Shown here: positions 44,006 to 53,058 of the stretch, in pieces
How the letters are laid out: each line of letters opens with the position of its first letter
Numbering within the stretch: position 1 is the first letter of the stretch
NCBI GenBank assembly: GCA_016183765.1
Contig: JACPEA010000013.1
Coordinates: 434,001 to 498,000, forward strand
Source of the DNA: Bacteroidota bacterium
GTDB lineage: Bacteria; Bacteroidota; Bacteroidia; Chitinophagales; Chitinophagaceae
Direction of reading: 5' to 3'
DNA: 64,000 nt
Position numbers and translations under genes: made by a program
The notes under the pieces: model-generated
What the model was told of the DNA's origin: nothing
Database searches by the model: none
What the model saw: the letters and a program-made list of their open reading frames with translations, nothing else

Positions 44006-44101
44006 GTCTTCGATTGCTTGCCATATAAGAAAAGAGATAATTATCAATTCGTTAACCGAAACCGACTGCGTTACCTTGTGTATTGCCGTATTTTTGTTTC
44101 T
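43979..44101 (-). ncRNA. Candidate small RNA between aminotransferase and DUF5723 genes
   Basis: The evidence is a near-consensus -7 element TACCTTTA (complement of 44106-44113) and a strong minus-strand terminator about 100-125 bases later. Inside is a perfect palindrome GATAATTATC (44036-44045). There is no reading frame. It does not match a known RNA family that I recognise. Alternatively the whole stretch is the 3' untranslated region of the aminotransferase mRNA. Confidence 0.25.
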
Positions 44102-44284
44102 GATGTAAAGGTAAGAAGAAAACCGATTGCCCGATATTTTTCCAATAATTAATTTATTTTTACCTGAAATTTCACTTTTTTATAGCATTTTGATAGCATT
44201 TTAATAATATTAAATATATTATTAATGTATCTAATTTTTTTGTTTAAATCGAATAGATAATCTATTAATTTATTGATTTACAGC

Positions 44285-45478
44285 TTATTTTTTGCCAGGA
44301 TATTGCCTCAAAGCCATATCCAGGCAATCCATTGCTTTATTTATATCATTTAAATTTAATACATAAGCAAGACGTACTTCCTGCTTGCCTAATCCGGGTG
44401 TGCCGTAAAAACCGGTAGCCGGTGCCAGCATCACGGTCTGGTCCTGGTAAGCGAAACTTTCCAGCAGCCATTGGCAGAAAGTATCGGCATCATCGATAGG
44501 CAGTTTGGCGATGGCATAAAAAGCGCCGCCCGGGTTGGGACAGAATACCCCTTCCATAGCATTGAGCCTTTTTACGATCAGGTCGCGACGTGATTTGTAT
44601 TCGGCCTTGGCGGTATCAAAATAATCTGCAGGCAGGTCAATGGCCGCTTCACCGGCGATCTGCGCAAAACTGGGCGGGCTCAGCCTTGCCTGGGCAAATT
44701 TCATCACCGCATCCAGTACAGTCTTATTCTTGGTGATAAATGCGCCGATCCGTCCCCCGCAAGCGCTGTAGCGTTTGCTGATGGTGTCCATAATGATCAC
44801 GTGATCATCTACCCCTTCCAGGTGCATGGCACTTACCTGCGTGCCTTCATAGCAGAACTCCCGGTAGGCTTCATCTGAGAACAGATACAGGTTATGCTTC
44901 AGGATGATCCGCTTCAGCTGTTCCATCTCCTCGCGGCTGTAGAGATAACCCGTTGGATTATTGGGATTACAGATCACGATGGCTTTGGTGCGTGGGGTGA
45001 TCTTTTTCTCAAAAGCTTCGATCGGTGGTAATGCAAATCCGTTCTCTATATGGGAAGTGATGGGTACTACGGTAACACCCGCAGCTACGGCAAAACCGTT
45101 GTAATTGGCATAAAAAGGTTCAGGAATGATCACTTCATCACCGGCATCCAGGCAGGCCATGAAACCGAACTGTATGGCTTCGCTGCCACCGGTGGTGACA
45201 ATGATCTCGTTGTGGTTCACATGAATGCCCACACTTTCATAATACCCTACCAGTTTGCGGCGGTAACTTTCGTTGCCGGCGCTGTGACTGTATTCCAGCA
45301 CTTTAAAATCGCTATGACGCACTGCATCCAGCACCATTTTGGGTGTTTCGATGTCGGGCTGACCAATATTGAGGTGATAAACTTTGGTTCCTCTTTTTTT
45401 GGCAGCTTCTGCATAGGGAACCAGCTTGCGAATGGGAGAGGCCGGCATAGCCTGTCCGCGTTGACTGATCTGTAACAT
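44285..45478 (-). CDS. Pyridoxal phosphate-dependent aminotransferase, class I/II
   Basis: A 397-residue fold-type I aminotransferase (AspC/AlaT-like group). Conserved blocks are KVYHLNIGQPDIETP, TTGGSEAIQFGFMACLDAGDEV, PFYANYNGFA, ICNPNNPTGYLYS, LFSDEAYREFCYEG and the PLP-lysine segment DTISKRYSACGGRIGAF near residue 233. Aspartate or aromatic amino acids are likely substrates, but sequence alone cannot decide. A perfect -7 element ends only four bases before the ATG, so the mRNA may be leaderless. Confidence 0.94.
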   Translation of the reverse strand: MLQISQRGQAMPASPIRKLVPYAEAAKKRGTKVYHLNIGQPDIETPKMVLDAVRHSDFKVLEYSHSAGNESYRRKLVGYYESVGIHVNHNEIIVTTGGSEAIQFGFMACLDAGDEVIIPEPFYANYNGFAVAAGVTVVPITSHIENGFALPPIEAFEKKITPRTKAIVICNPNNPTGYLYSREEMEQLKRIILKHNLYLFSDEAYREFCYEGTQVSAMHLEGVDDHVIIMDTISKRYSACGGRIGAFITKNKTVLDAVMKFAQARLSPPSFAQIAGEAAIDLPADYFDTAKAEYKSRRDLIVKRLNAMEGVFCPNPGGAFYAIAKLPIDDADTFCQWLLESFAYQDQTVMLAPATGFYGTPGLGKQEVRLAYVLNLNDINKAMDCLDMALRQYPGKK

Positions 45479-45482
45479 GCCA

Positions 45483-45490
45483 CAAAGATA
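45483..45490 (-). promoter_or_regulatory. -7 promoter element of the aminotransferase gene
   Basis: TATCTTTG on the minus strand is a perfect TAnnTTTG match, with only four bases between it and the start codon (complement of 45476-45478). Confidence 0.5.
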
Positions 45491-45518
45491 GTTGGGTGAC
45501 GAACGTCCTCAAAACAAA

Positions 45519-45544
45519 ATACGCAACCGGTCAGGGTTGCGTAT
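45519..45544 (-). terminator. Intrinsic terminator of the DUF1573 gene
   Basis: A 10-bp stem pairs ATACGCAACC (45519-45528) with GGTTGCGTAT (45535-45544). On the minus strand it is followed by TTTGTTTT. Confidence 0.8.
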
Positions 45545-45568
45545 CGGTGGTAGAAATGACTACTTCGT

Positions 45569-45961
45569 TTATTTCGTTTTTTCTTTGGCCGATGCGGCTA
45601 CTACTTCACCATTGATAGTAAGCACAACAGGTAGTTGCTGGTTGGCGAATTTCACATTCACATTTTTCTTGAAAGCGCCCATCGTTGCAGCATTATAGGT
45701 GACTTTGATGGTGCTGGATCTTCCTTTCAGGATGGGATCCTTGCTGTATTCCGGTGTGGTACAGCCGCACTCTGCATTGGCAAACTCGATCACGGCCGGT
45801 TTGGAGCCGTTATTGGTGAATGTGAAAATATAGGTAGCTGGCACATTCTGCCGGATCTTGCCAAAACTGAAACTGGTGGTCTTGAAAACGATATCAGGAT
45901 TGCTTTGCGCATGAATGGCTGTTGCCAATAACAGGCAACCCAGGAACAGGAATTTTTTCAT
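45569..45961 (-). CDS. DUF1573 domain-containing secreted protein
   Basis: A 130-residue exported protein with a signal peptide (cleaved near IHAQ) and one DUF1573 immunoglobulin-like domain: FSFGKIRQNVPATYIFTFTNNGSKP, then the conserved AECGCTTPEYSKDPILKGRSS with its Cys-x-Cys. Such proteins are abundant in Bacteroidota and of unknown function. The gene stands alone and carries its own terminator. Confidence 0.92.
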   Translation of the reverse strand: MKKFLFLGCLLLATAIHAQSNPDIVFKTTSFSFGKIRQNVPATYIFTFTNNGSKPAVIEFANAECGCTTPEYSKDPILKGRSSTIKVTYNAATMGAFKKNVNVKFANQQLPVVLTINGEVVAASAKEKTK

Positions 45962-46131
45962 GATGCGTGAGATTTAAGGATAAAATTACAGAATCTGAAA
46001 TGTTGCAACACCAATTCTATGCCAAAACCCTTCTTTTAACAGAAATACTGGAAAGCCGGACTTTTCGCCCGGGGGGATGGGGATAAATCGGCTTTTTTCG
46101 CGGATAAGCTGATTTACTCCGCGGGTAATGT

Positions 46132-46139
46132 TATTTTTG
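46132..46139 (+). promoter_or_regulatory. -7 promoter element of the second E1 gene
   Basis: TATTTTTG is a perfect TAnnTTTG match that ends four bases before the start codon at 46144, predicting a leaderless or nearly leaderless mRNA. Confidence 0.5.
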
Positions 46140-46143
46140 TTTT

Positions 46144-48534
46144 ATGGAACAAACATCTGCACTGGGGTATAAAACGGATATGCTTTCTTTTGAGGGCTTT
46201 CGTAATACCATATTGGATGATTACAGAACTGCTGTGATAAGCCGCGAAGTGAGTTTGCTGGGACGGAGAGAAGTACTTACCGGTAAAGGTAAGTTCGGCA
46301 TTTTCGGCGATGGTAAAGAAGTGGCGCAGATAGCCATGGCCAAATTTTTCCAGCCTGGCGATTTCCGTAGCGGTTACTACCGCGATCAGACTTTTATGTT
46401 TGCTTCAGGACTGGCCAGTGTGGAGCAGTTCTTTGCACAATTATATGCTGACCCCGATCTGAAGAACGAGCCGTTCAGTGCCGGCCGTCAGATGAACGCG
46501 CATTTTGCCACAAAATTTGTGGATGAGAACGGTAACTGGCTGGACCTAGCCAACCGGAAGAACATTTCTTCCGATATGGCGCCCACTGCTTCGCAAATGC
46601 CGAGGGCGTTGGGACTGGCATGGGCTTCCAAATGTTTTCGCAGCGCCACCCATACGGACCAGTTTGAGCCGTTAAGTCATAATGGTAATGAGATCTGTTT
46701 CTGTACCATCGGCGATGCCAGTACTTCGGAAGGACATTTCTGGGAAACCATGAATGCCGCCAGTGTGCTGCAGGTGCCGCTTGCGGTGTTTGTATGGGAC
46801 GATGGTTATGGTATCTCGGTTCCCAAAAAATTCCAGACCACCAAGGGGTCTATTTCGGAGGCATTGCGTGGCCTGGAAAAAGAAGAGACCACCAACGGTA
46901 TCCGCATTTATAAAGTAAAAGCCTGGGATTATGCCGGTATGTGTGAAGTGTTCGAAGAAGCGCTGCAGCAGATCCGCGAAACCCATGTGCCGGCCTTGTT
47001 CCATGTGGAAGAAGTAACCCAGCCGCAGGGCCACTCTACCAGCGGTAGCCATGAACGTTACAAAACACCCGAACGACTGGATTGGGAGAAAGAGTGGGAC
47101 TGCATCAAAAAAATGAAAGAATGGCTCATCGATACGGGTTTGTCGAATGTTGATGAGTTGTCCGATATAGAAGCCGGTGCCAAAGAGCATGTTCGCACCA
47201 GTCGCAACAAAGCCTGGGAAAAATACCAGGCACCGATCAAAGCAACGATAGAACGTTCGGTAGAGCTGATTAGGTCCATGATGGTAAATGATATGGAGAA
47301 ATACGATCATTTACAGAAACTGGCCGCAGAACTGCAATCGAACCGCGAACCCCTGCGAAGGGATGTGTTACGTATCCTGGCGCTGGCCATAGAAACCGCA
47401 CCCAACTCTCCTTCTGCAACCGAACTAAAACAGTATTACGATCAACTGCTAGATGAGAACCGTGTACTGTATAACAGTGATCTCTATAACGAAGGTCCCA
47501 AAAGCGCATTGCAGGTTCCCGAAGTGAAACCAATGATCCCTTTTGATGCAGTCGTAGTCAATGGATATGAAGTACTGAATAAATATTTTGATGCCCTCTT
47601 TGCCAGCAATCCATACGTATATGCTTTTGGCGAAGATGTGGGCCATATTGGTGATGTGAACCAGGGTTTTGCCGGTTTGCAGGACAAACATGGTGCGGAC
47701 AGGATATCTGATACGGGGATCCGTGAACTGACTATTGTTGGACAGGCTATCGGACTTGCATTACGCGGCCTGCGCCCGATCGCAGAAATACAATACCTCG
47801 ATTATTTATTATATGGCCTGCAACCTTTGAGCGATGATGTGTCCACCACGCATTTCCGCACCAAAGGGCAACAGTCCTGCCCGGTCATTATCCGCACCCG
47901 TGGCCACAGGCTGGAAGGTATCTGGCATAGTGGTTCGCCAATGGGCATGATCATCAATTCACTCAGGGGGATGTATATCTGTGTGCCCAGGAATATGGTA
48001 CAGGCAGTAGGCATTTACAATACGTTGCTGCGTGGCAACGACCCGGCAATGATCATCGAGTGCCTGAATGGTTACCGCCTGAAGGAAAAACTGCCTGCAA
48101 ACCTGCTGGAATATACCGTTCCATTGGGCGTACCCGATGTGGTGCGGGAAGGAACCGACATAACAGTGGTCGCCTATGGTTCTACCTTACGTATTGTAGA
48201 AGAGGCCGCAGAACGCCTGCAGCAGCTGGGCATCAGTTGCGAACTGATCGATGTACAGACTTTATTACCTTTTGATATTCATCATAAGATACTGAACTCG
48301 TTACAAAAAACCAGCCGTATCCTTTTTGTAGATGAGGACGTGCCCGGTGGCGCTGCTGCCTACATGCTCAGTAAGGTAATGGAAGAGCAGAAAGCCTTTC
48401 GCTGGCTGGATGTTGCGCCAAGAACCCTTACGGCACAGGCGCACCGTGCCAGTTACGGCAGCGATGGCGACTATTTCAGCAAGCCCAATACGGAAGATGT
48501 GATGACAGTGGTGCAGGAGATGATGTGCGAATAA
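46144..48534 (+). CDS. Thiamine-dependent 2-oxo acid dehydrogenase E1, alpha and beta fused (796-residue form)
   Basis: A second fused E1, about 110 residues longer than the one at 14918 and clearly divergent from it. Alpha half: FQPGDFRSGYYRDQTFMFASG, thiamine diphosphate motif IGDASTSEGHFWE near residue 190 (GDA where the other E1 has GDG) ending in WDDGYGISVP, and QGHSTSGSHERYK. A helical linker covers about 340-470. Beta half: VYAFGEDVGHIGDVNQGFAGL, RPIAEIQYLDYLLYGLQ, VIIRTRGHRLEGIWHSGSPMG and ELIDVQTLLPFD. The substrate is probably pyruvate or a branched-chain 2-oxo acid. No E2 or E3 gene is adjacent. Confidence 0.92.
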   Translation: MEQTSALGYKTDMLSFEGFRNTILDDYRTAVISREVSLLGRREVLTGKGKFGIFGDGKEVAQIAMAKFFQPGDFRSGYYRDQTFMFASGLASVEQFFAQLYADPDLKNEPFSAGRQMNAHFATKFVDENGNWLDLANRKNISSDMAPTASQMPRALGLAWASKCFRSATHTDQFEPLSHNGNEICFCTIGDASTSEGHFWETMNAASVLQVPLAVFVWDDGYGISVPKKFQTTKGSISEALRGLEKEETTNGIRIYKVKAWDYAGMCEVFEEALQQIRETHVPALFHVEEVTQPQGHSTSGSHERYKTPERLDWEKEWDCIKKMKEWLIDTGLSNVDELSDIEAGAKEHVRTSRNKAWEKYQAPIKATIERSVELIRSMMVNDMEKYDHLQKLAAELQSNREPLRRDVLRILALAIETAPNSPSATELKQYYDQLLDENRVLYNSDLYNEGPKSALQVPEVKPMIPFDAVVVNGYEVLNKYFDALFASNPYVYAFGEDVGHIGDVNQGFAGLQDKHGADRISDTGIRELTIVGQAIGLALRGLRPIAEIQYLDYLLYGLQPLSDDVSTTHFRTKGQQSCPVIIRTRGHRLEGIWHSGSPMGMIINSLRGMYICVPRNMVQAVGIYNTLLRGNDPAMIIECLNGYRLKEKLPANLLEYTVPLGVPDVVREGTDITVVAYGSTLRIVEEAAERLQQLGISCELIDVQTLLPFDIHHKILNSLQKTSRILFVDEDVPGGAAAYMLSKVMEEQKAFRWLDVAPRTLTAQAHRASYGSDGDYFSKPNTEDVMTVVQEMMCE

Positions 48535-48709
48535 GGAAGGTTTCCGAACGTACAAACCATCTCTATACCCATGGTAAAAGCCGGTTCTCCCAAACCAATC
48601 TGAAAGGAGCAGGTATTGCTGTTCCTGCAAAACTGTGAACATCCCCCTGAAAACAAAACAGGATCAAAAAACTGGTGAAGGACTGGCTAAAAGCGACTTT
48701 CGTGTAAGT

Positions 48710-49111
48710 TTATTCAAGGAACAGTTGTTGCAGTGCCGCGGTGGGTACCCAGCAGTCCTTCTTTTTTCCAAACCACCGGTAACGGTTACGGGCCACCAGG
48801 TTATAGATCGCATCGCGGACCCCTGCCGGCGCTATTCTGAGCCCGTATAACAGTGGCCAGGCGCCGGAAAGTCTTTTGGCAACCCGCAATGCCGCTTCAG
48901 ATCGGGAATATATTGCTCCATCCTCCCACAAAAGAAAAGAATCCGGCCTGCCTGTTGCAGAAGGGTATTGATCCAGTATTGTTTTAGCTGTAGTGGATTG
49001 CAATGAAGCAAAACGGAATTGCCGTTTCGGATCATGCCGGATAATGAACTGAACACTCGCCGTACACAGGTTGCAAAATCCGTCGAAAAAAAGGGTAGGA
49101 TGGGTATGCAT
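48710..49111 (-). CDS. DCC-family thiol-disulfide oxidoreductase-like protein (DUF393)
   Basis: A 133-residue protein with the family signature FFDGFCNLC (C13, C16) followed by SVQFIIRHDPKRQFRFASLQS. The C-terminal part has RVAKRLSGAWPLLYGLRIAPAGVRDAIYNLVARNRYRWFGK. The DCC family has a thioredoxin-like fold and unproven activity. It is convergent with the E1 gene across about 175 bases in which I see no gene or strong terminator. A word-type repeat separates it from yebC upstream. Confidence 0.92.
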   Translation of the reverse strand: MHTHPTLFFDGFCNLCTASVQFIIRHDPKRQFRFASLQSTTAKTILDQYPSATGRPDSFLLWEDGAIYSRSEAALRVAKRLSGAWPLLYGLRIAPAGVRDAIYNLVARNRYRWFGKKKDCWVPTAALQQLFLE

Positions 49112-49116
49112 TGAAT

Positions 49117-49183
49117 AAGTTAAAAGTCAAAACGTATCATAACGAGTCCCCATTTTAACTTTTGACTTTTGATTTTTGACTTT
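49117..49183. repeat. Word-type inverted repeat (AAAAGTCAAAA words) between yebC and DCC gene
   Basis: AAAAGTCAAAA at 49122-49132 faces TTTTGACTTTT at 49160-49170 and a second TTTTGACTTT at 49174-49183. Bases 49117-49121 (AAGTT) are extended by AACTT at 49157-49161. It lies between the yebC stop codon and the start of the next gene. Confidence 0.75.
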
Positions 49184-49184
49184 G

Positions 49185-49907
49185 TTACCCCATGTTATGG
49201 AATACTTTGTTCACGTCTTCGTCCTGTTCCAGCTTTTCGATGAGCTTACTTATGTCTTCGGCCTGCTCGTCGGTAACGGGTACGGTAGTAGTGGGTATCC
49301 ATTCCAGTTCTGAACTGATGGGGGTGATGCCTTTTTCTTCCAATGCTTTCTGAAGGTTACCAAAGTCTACGAATGCGCAACGCAGCACAATGATCGGGTT
49401 ACCCTGGTCGTCGTTACTTTCTCCCAGCTCTTCCAGGCCATGGTCGATGAGTTCCAGCTCTATCTCATCCATATCAATCCCTTCGGGTTTGAGTTTGAAC
49501 ACACCCATTTTCTTGAACTGGAAGCTAACGCTGCCGCTGTTACCCAGGGCGCCATTGCCTTTGTTGAAATGACTTTTCACATTGGCCACGGTACGAACGT
49601 GGTTGTCGGTAGCTGTTTCTACCAGCAGGGCCACGCCATGCGGGGCATATCCTTCGTATAAGATCTCTTCGTAGTTGCTGGTATCCTTGCCGGTAGCGCG
49701 TTTGATAGCGGCTTCTACCCGGTCTTTGGGCATGCCCACACTCTTGGCGTTCTGAAAACAGCGCCTGAGAGCCGGGTTGGTAGATGGGTCGGGGCCACCG
49801 GCTTTTACGGCGATCACGATCTCTTTCCCGATGCGGGTAAATTGCTTGGCCATCCTGTCCCAGCGGGCAAACATGGTAGCTTTACGTACTTCAAAAATCC
49901 GTCCCAT
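49185..49907 (-). CDS. yebC: YebC/PmpR family DNA-binding or translation-related regulator
   Basis: A 240-residue protein of full length. Family blocks are [75 protein letters not shown] and a C-terminal acidic domain. YebC proteins are described both as transcription regulators and as factors that relieve ribosome stalling. A perfect -7 element, TAATTTTG (complement of 49929-49936), lies 21 bases upstream. Confidence 0.95.
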   Translation of the reverse strand: MGRIFEVRKATMFARWDRMAKQFTRIGKEIVIAVKAGGPDPSTNPALRRCFQNAKSVGMPKDRVEAAIKRATGKDTSNYEEILYEGYAPHGVALLVETATDNHVRTVANVKSHFNKGNGALGNSGSVSFQFKKMGVFKLKPEGIDMDEIELELIDHGLEELGESNDDQGNPIIVLRCAFVDFGNLQKALEEKGITPISSELEWIPTTTVPVTDEQAEDISKLIEKLEQDEDVNKVFHNMG

Positions 49908-49928
49908 GGTTCATCTTATTTCGGAGGG

Positions 49929-49936
49929 CAAAATTA
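49929..49936 (-). promoter_or_regulatory. -7 promoter element of yebC
   Basis: TAATTTTG on the minus strand matches TAnnTTTG exactly, 21 bases before the start codon. Confidence 0.5.
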
Positions 49937-49970
49937 ACGGTTACAAACTTAGCCGCCAACCTTGGGCATA

Positions 49971-50012
49971 AAAAAACCGCCCTGACTGGTATCGGGGCGG
50001 TTTTTTTTATTC
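49971..50012. terminator. Intrinsic terminator of the amino acid permease gene, shape works both ways
   Basis: CCGCCCTGA (49977-49985) pairs with TCGGGGCGG (49992-50000), with one G-T pair, flanked by A and T runs of six to eight. Confidence 0.85.
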
Positions 50013-50027
50013 TTTTAACCGGTTTGG

Positions 50028-51644
50028 TTAGCTCTTCTCGAAATCGGAAGCATGCGGTACGATCTCGCTCGGATTGCGCAGTTTACTTCTTTTACGGCTA
50101 TAAGCGAAATAAACGATCAGGCCAATGGCCATCCAGCCGAAAGCCACTTTTAGGGTCTGCTGATCCAGGGCCACGACCATGCCGGTACAGATCAGTGCAC
50201 CCAGAATAGGCACTATGGGAACCAGCGGGGTCTTGAACGGTCTTTCGATCTCCGGCGATTTCAGGCGTAAGATCCATACACCCAGGCTCACCAGTACAAA
50301 AGCGAACAGGGTTCCGAAACTGGTAAGATCACCCGCTACACTACCAGGAACAAATGCTGCAAAAAGACCCACAAAAATGAACAGGATCCAGTTGGCCTTA
50401 TAAGGGGTTTTGTATTTAGGATGTAAAGCGCCGAATGCTTTAGGTATCAGTCCGTCGTTACTCATGGTGTAAAAAATACGGCTCTGGCCCATCAGCATCA
50501 CCAGGATCACAGAAGAGAAACCGGCCAGGATGGCTACGGTTACACTGGTACCCAGCCATTCATATCCTTTCATATAGGTCTGGATGGCATAAGCTACAGA
50601 AGCTTCTTTACCTGCTGTCTTGAATTCGGTATAATTGGCAACACCGGTCAGTACATGCCCGAAGAGGATGTACAGGATGGTACACACCACCAGTGAGCCC
50701 AGGATACCGATCGGCATATCTCGTTTGGGGTTTTTGGCTTCCTGTGCGGCAGTAGATACGGCATCAAAACCGATAAAGGCAAAGAATACAATCGCTGCGC
50801 CACCCAATACACCGCCCCAGCCGTGTTTGAAGAAACCTTCGTGTCCTACGGTTCCTTCGGGAATCATATAAGGGATATGGTTCTCGGGTCTGATAAACTG
50901 CCAGCCAAAGCCGATGAACAACAGAACGATCGCAACTTTTACAAATACGATGATCATGTTCACAAAAGCAGATTCCTGGGAACCTCTGATGAGCAGCATC
51001 GTCAGTAATAACAGGATGATCAGTGCCGGTGCATTCATGATACCATGTGTTGATTCTACCAGGCCGTTGAGGTTGGATGGCAGGATCTTATATTGGTCTT
51101 CACTTATTAACAGGATGCCATTCTTTACTGATTTGGCCAGTTCAGGCACGGCAGCTACCATCTGGTTTACCGCATCCCCGGTCGCTTTATGTAAACTTTC
51201 AAAAGGGGAATGGCACCATTCATACGGGATGGTTCCCCCCAACAGGTTATTTAGGTATTCACTCCAGGCAATAGATACGGTGGCGGCTCCCAAAGCATAT
51301 TCCATGATAAGGGCCCAGCCAATGATCCAGGCGATCAGCTCACCCATGGTCACATAACTGTAAGCATAGGCACTACCGGCAATAGGTATCATTGAGGCAA
51401 ACTCTGCATAACATAAACCTGCAAATGCACAACCGATAGCGGCTACGATAAATGACAGGGTAACTGCCGGTCCTGCAGCCTCAGCCGAGGCTGCCGCTGT
51501 TCTTACAAATAATCCCGCACCGATGATGGCACCAATACCCAGTGCAACCAGGTTGCCCGCACCCAGGGTCCGTTTTAGCCCCTTTTCAGAATCGGCCGCA
51601 GTGGCCAGCATCGCTGAAAGAGATTTTTTTCTGAATAAACTCAT
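50028..51644 (-). CDS. APC superfamily amino acid permease (cationic amino acid transporter type)
   Basis: A 538-residue inner membrane transporter with 12-14 membrane helices. The start at 51644 (MSLFRKKSLSAML) matches the family; the frame is open 23 codons more without homology. Signature regions are NLVALGIGAIIGAGLFVRT in helix 1, the helix-6 GAAIVFFAFIGFDAVSTAAQEAKNP stretch, and helix 8 MLMGQSRIFYTMSNDGLIP. This pattern is that of the CAT family (TC 2.A.3.3), which takes up arginine, lysine or other amino acids. The gene stands alone. Confidence 0.93.
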   Translation of the reverse strand: MSLFRKKSLSAMLATAADSEKGLKRTLGAGNLVALGIGAIIGAGLFVRTAAASAEAAGPAVTLSFIVAAIGCAFAGLCYAEFASMIPIAGSAYAYSYVTMGELIAWIIGWALIMEYALGAATVSIAWSEYLNNLLGGTIPYEWCHSPFESLHKATGDAVNQMVAAVPELAKSVKNGILLISEDQYKILPSNLNGLVESTHGIMNAPALIILLLLTMLLIRGSQESAFVNMIIVFVKVAIVLLFIGFGWQFIRPENHIPYMIPEGTVGHEGFFKHGWGGVLGGAAIVFFAFIGFDAVSTAAQEAKNPKRDMPIGILGSLVVCTILYILFGHVLTGVANYTEFKTAGKEASVAYAIQTYMKGYEWLGTSVTVAILAGFSSVILVMLMGQSRIFYTMSNDGLIPKAFGALHPKYKTPYKANWILFIFVGLFAAFVPGSVAGDLTSFGTLFAFVLVSLGVWILRLKSPEIERPFKTPLVPIVPILGALICTGMVVALDQQTLKVAFGWMAIGLIVYFAYSRKRSKLRNPSEIVPHASDFEKS

Positions 51645-51783
51645 AGTAGTAGTTAAGTTTTCTTTAATTAAAAAGGTCCGGCAAAATAGGCAATTCTGCC
51701 ATTTTCGCTTCAAAAGTTTTATAAACCGGTGAACGGGGTTCTGCGGCAGGTCATTTCCGCAGAAATCTTATATTGCGACACTA

Positions 51784-53049
51784 ATGACCCTGTCAATGAA
51801 GAAATCGAACCGGCTTACCTTATATATTATACTGGCCATGATCGCCGGCATATTGCTGGGTTACCTGATCCATACACAGTCGGGCCCTGAATTTATCAGG
51901 TCCTTTTCCGTTAATATCAAGTTACTGACCACGATTTTCCTCCGGTTGGTGCAAATGATCATTGCTCCACTGGTATTCTCCACACTGGTGGTGGGAATTG
52001 CCAAACTGGGCGACCTGAAAACGGTGGGCCGGGTAGGCGGAAAAGCCATGTTATGGTTCATTACCGCATCATTGACCAGTTTGCTGCTGGGTATGCTGCT
52101 GGTGAACCTGTTCAAGCCGGGCGCGGGTATTGACCTGAGTAATGCGGATATAAGCGGCGCCAAGGACCTGGTGGGTAAAACGCAGGAATTCAATATCCAA
52201 AAATTCATTGAACACGTTTTCCCGAAAAGTGTGATCGAGGCCATGGCCAATAACGAGATCCTTCAACTGGTTATCTTCAGCATCTTTTTCGGGATTGCTA
52301 CTGCAGCTCTGGGCGAGAAGGCCAAAGTGGTGGTAAAAGCCCTCGACGCGGTGGCGCATGTGATCCTGCTCATGGTGAATTATGTGATGAACTTTGCACC
52401 GCTGGGTGTGTTTGGGGCTATTGCCGCCGTAATAGCCACGAAAGGATTGGAGGTCTTTGTGTTTTATGGAAAGTACCTGCTGTTCTTTTTAATAGGGATC
52501 CTTTGTTTATGGGCAGTATTGCTTTTTGTCGGGTTCCTGGTATTGGGCAAACGTTTACCCGAACTGCTGAAACGCATTTTTCCCCCGCTGATCATTGCAT
52601 TCAGTACCACCAGCAGCGAAGCGGTGTTTCCGAAACTGACCGATGAGCTGGAGAAATTCGGTTGTAAGGACAAGATCGTTGCCTTCATTCTTCCACTGGG
52701 TTATTCCTTTAACCTGGACGGCAGTATGATGTACATGACTTTTGCCAGTATCGCCATCGCCCAGGCATACGGAATTCACCTGGATATAGGCACTCAGCTT
52801 ACCATGTTACTCGTATTGATGCTCACAAGCAAAGGGATAGCCGGCGTACCCCGTGCCTCACTGGTAGTGGTAACAGCTACCTGCGCCATGTTCAATATTC
52901 CGCCAGAAGGCATTGCACTGATCCTGCCGATCGACCATTTCTGCGATATGTTCAGGACGGCCACCAATGTATTGGGTAACGCACTTGCCACCAGCGTGGT
53001 AAGCAAATGGGAACATTCACTGGAACCGGCAGCAGCCATCACCGAATAA
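51784..53049 (+). CDS. Dicarboxylate/amino acid:cation symporter (DAACS family)
   Basis: A 421-residue transporter of the GltP/DctA fold. Family motifs are LLGYLIHTQSG, FLRLVQMIIAPLVFSTLVVGI, the serine-rich hairpin AFSTTSSEAVFPKLTDELEKFG, and the substrate-site LPLGYSFNLDGSMMYMTFA followed by SKGIAGVPRASLVVV and LPIDHFCDMFRTATNVLGNALA. It takes up glutamate, aspartate or C4-dicarboxylates with Na+ or H+. ATG at 51796 is an alternative start four codons later. dedA follows after nine bases. Confidence 0.95.
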   Translation: MTLSMKKSNRLTLYIILAMIAGILLGYLIHTQSGPEFIRSFSVNIKLLTTIFLRLVQMIIAPLVFSTLVVGIAKLGDLKTVGRVGGKAMLWFITASLTSLLLGMLLVNLFKPGAGIDLSNADISGAKDLVGKTQEFNIQKFIEHVFPKSVIEAMANNEILQLVIFSIFFGIATAALGEKAKVVVKALDAVAHVILLMVNYVMNFAPLGVFGAIAAVIATKGLEVFVFYGKYLLFFLIGILCLWAVLLFVGFLVLGKRLPELLKRIFPPLIIAFSTTSSEAVFPKLTDELEKFGCKDKIVAFILPLGYSFNLDGSMMYMTFASIAIAQAYGIHLDIGTQLTMLLVLMLTSKGIAGVPRASLVVVTATCAMFNIPPEGIALILPIDHFCDMFRTATNVLGNALATSVVSKWEHSLEPAAAITE

Positions 53050-53058
53050 GCAAAGATT

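Larger units (their letters stand above)
43830..44284. other. Intergenic region with a possible small RNA
   Basis: About 455 bases between two minus-strand genes. Bases 44130-44284 are extremely AT-rich. A minus-strand terminator lies in the middle at 43978-44005, about 280 bases after the aminotransferase stop codon, and a possible -7 element (TACCTTTA, complement of 44106-44113) lies 100 bases in front of it. This leaves room for a short RNA (see separate entry). The remaining 150 bases before the barrel gene show nothing I recognise. Confidence 0.45.

Noticed and set aside
46672..47310. Open minus-strand frame of 212 codons
   Set aside because: Antisense to the thiamine-binding part of the second E1 gene; no motif recognised.
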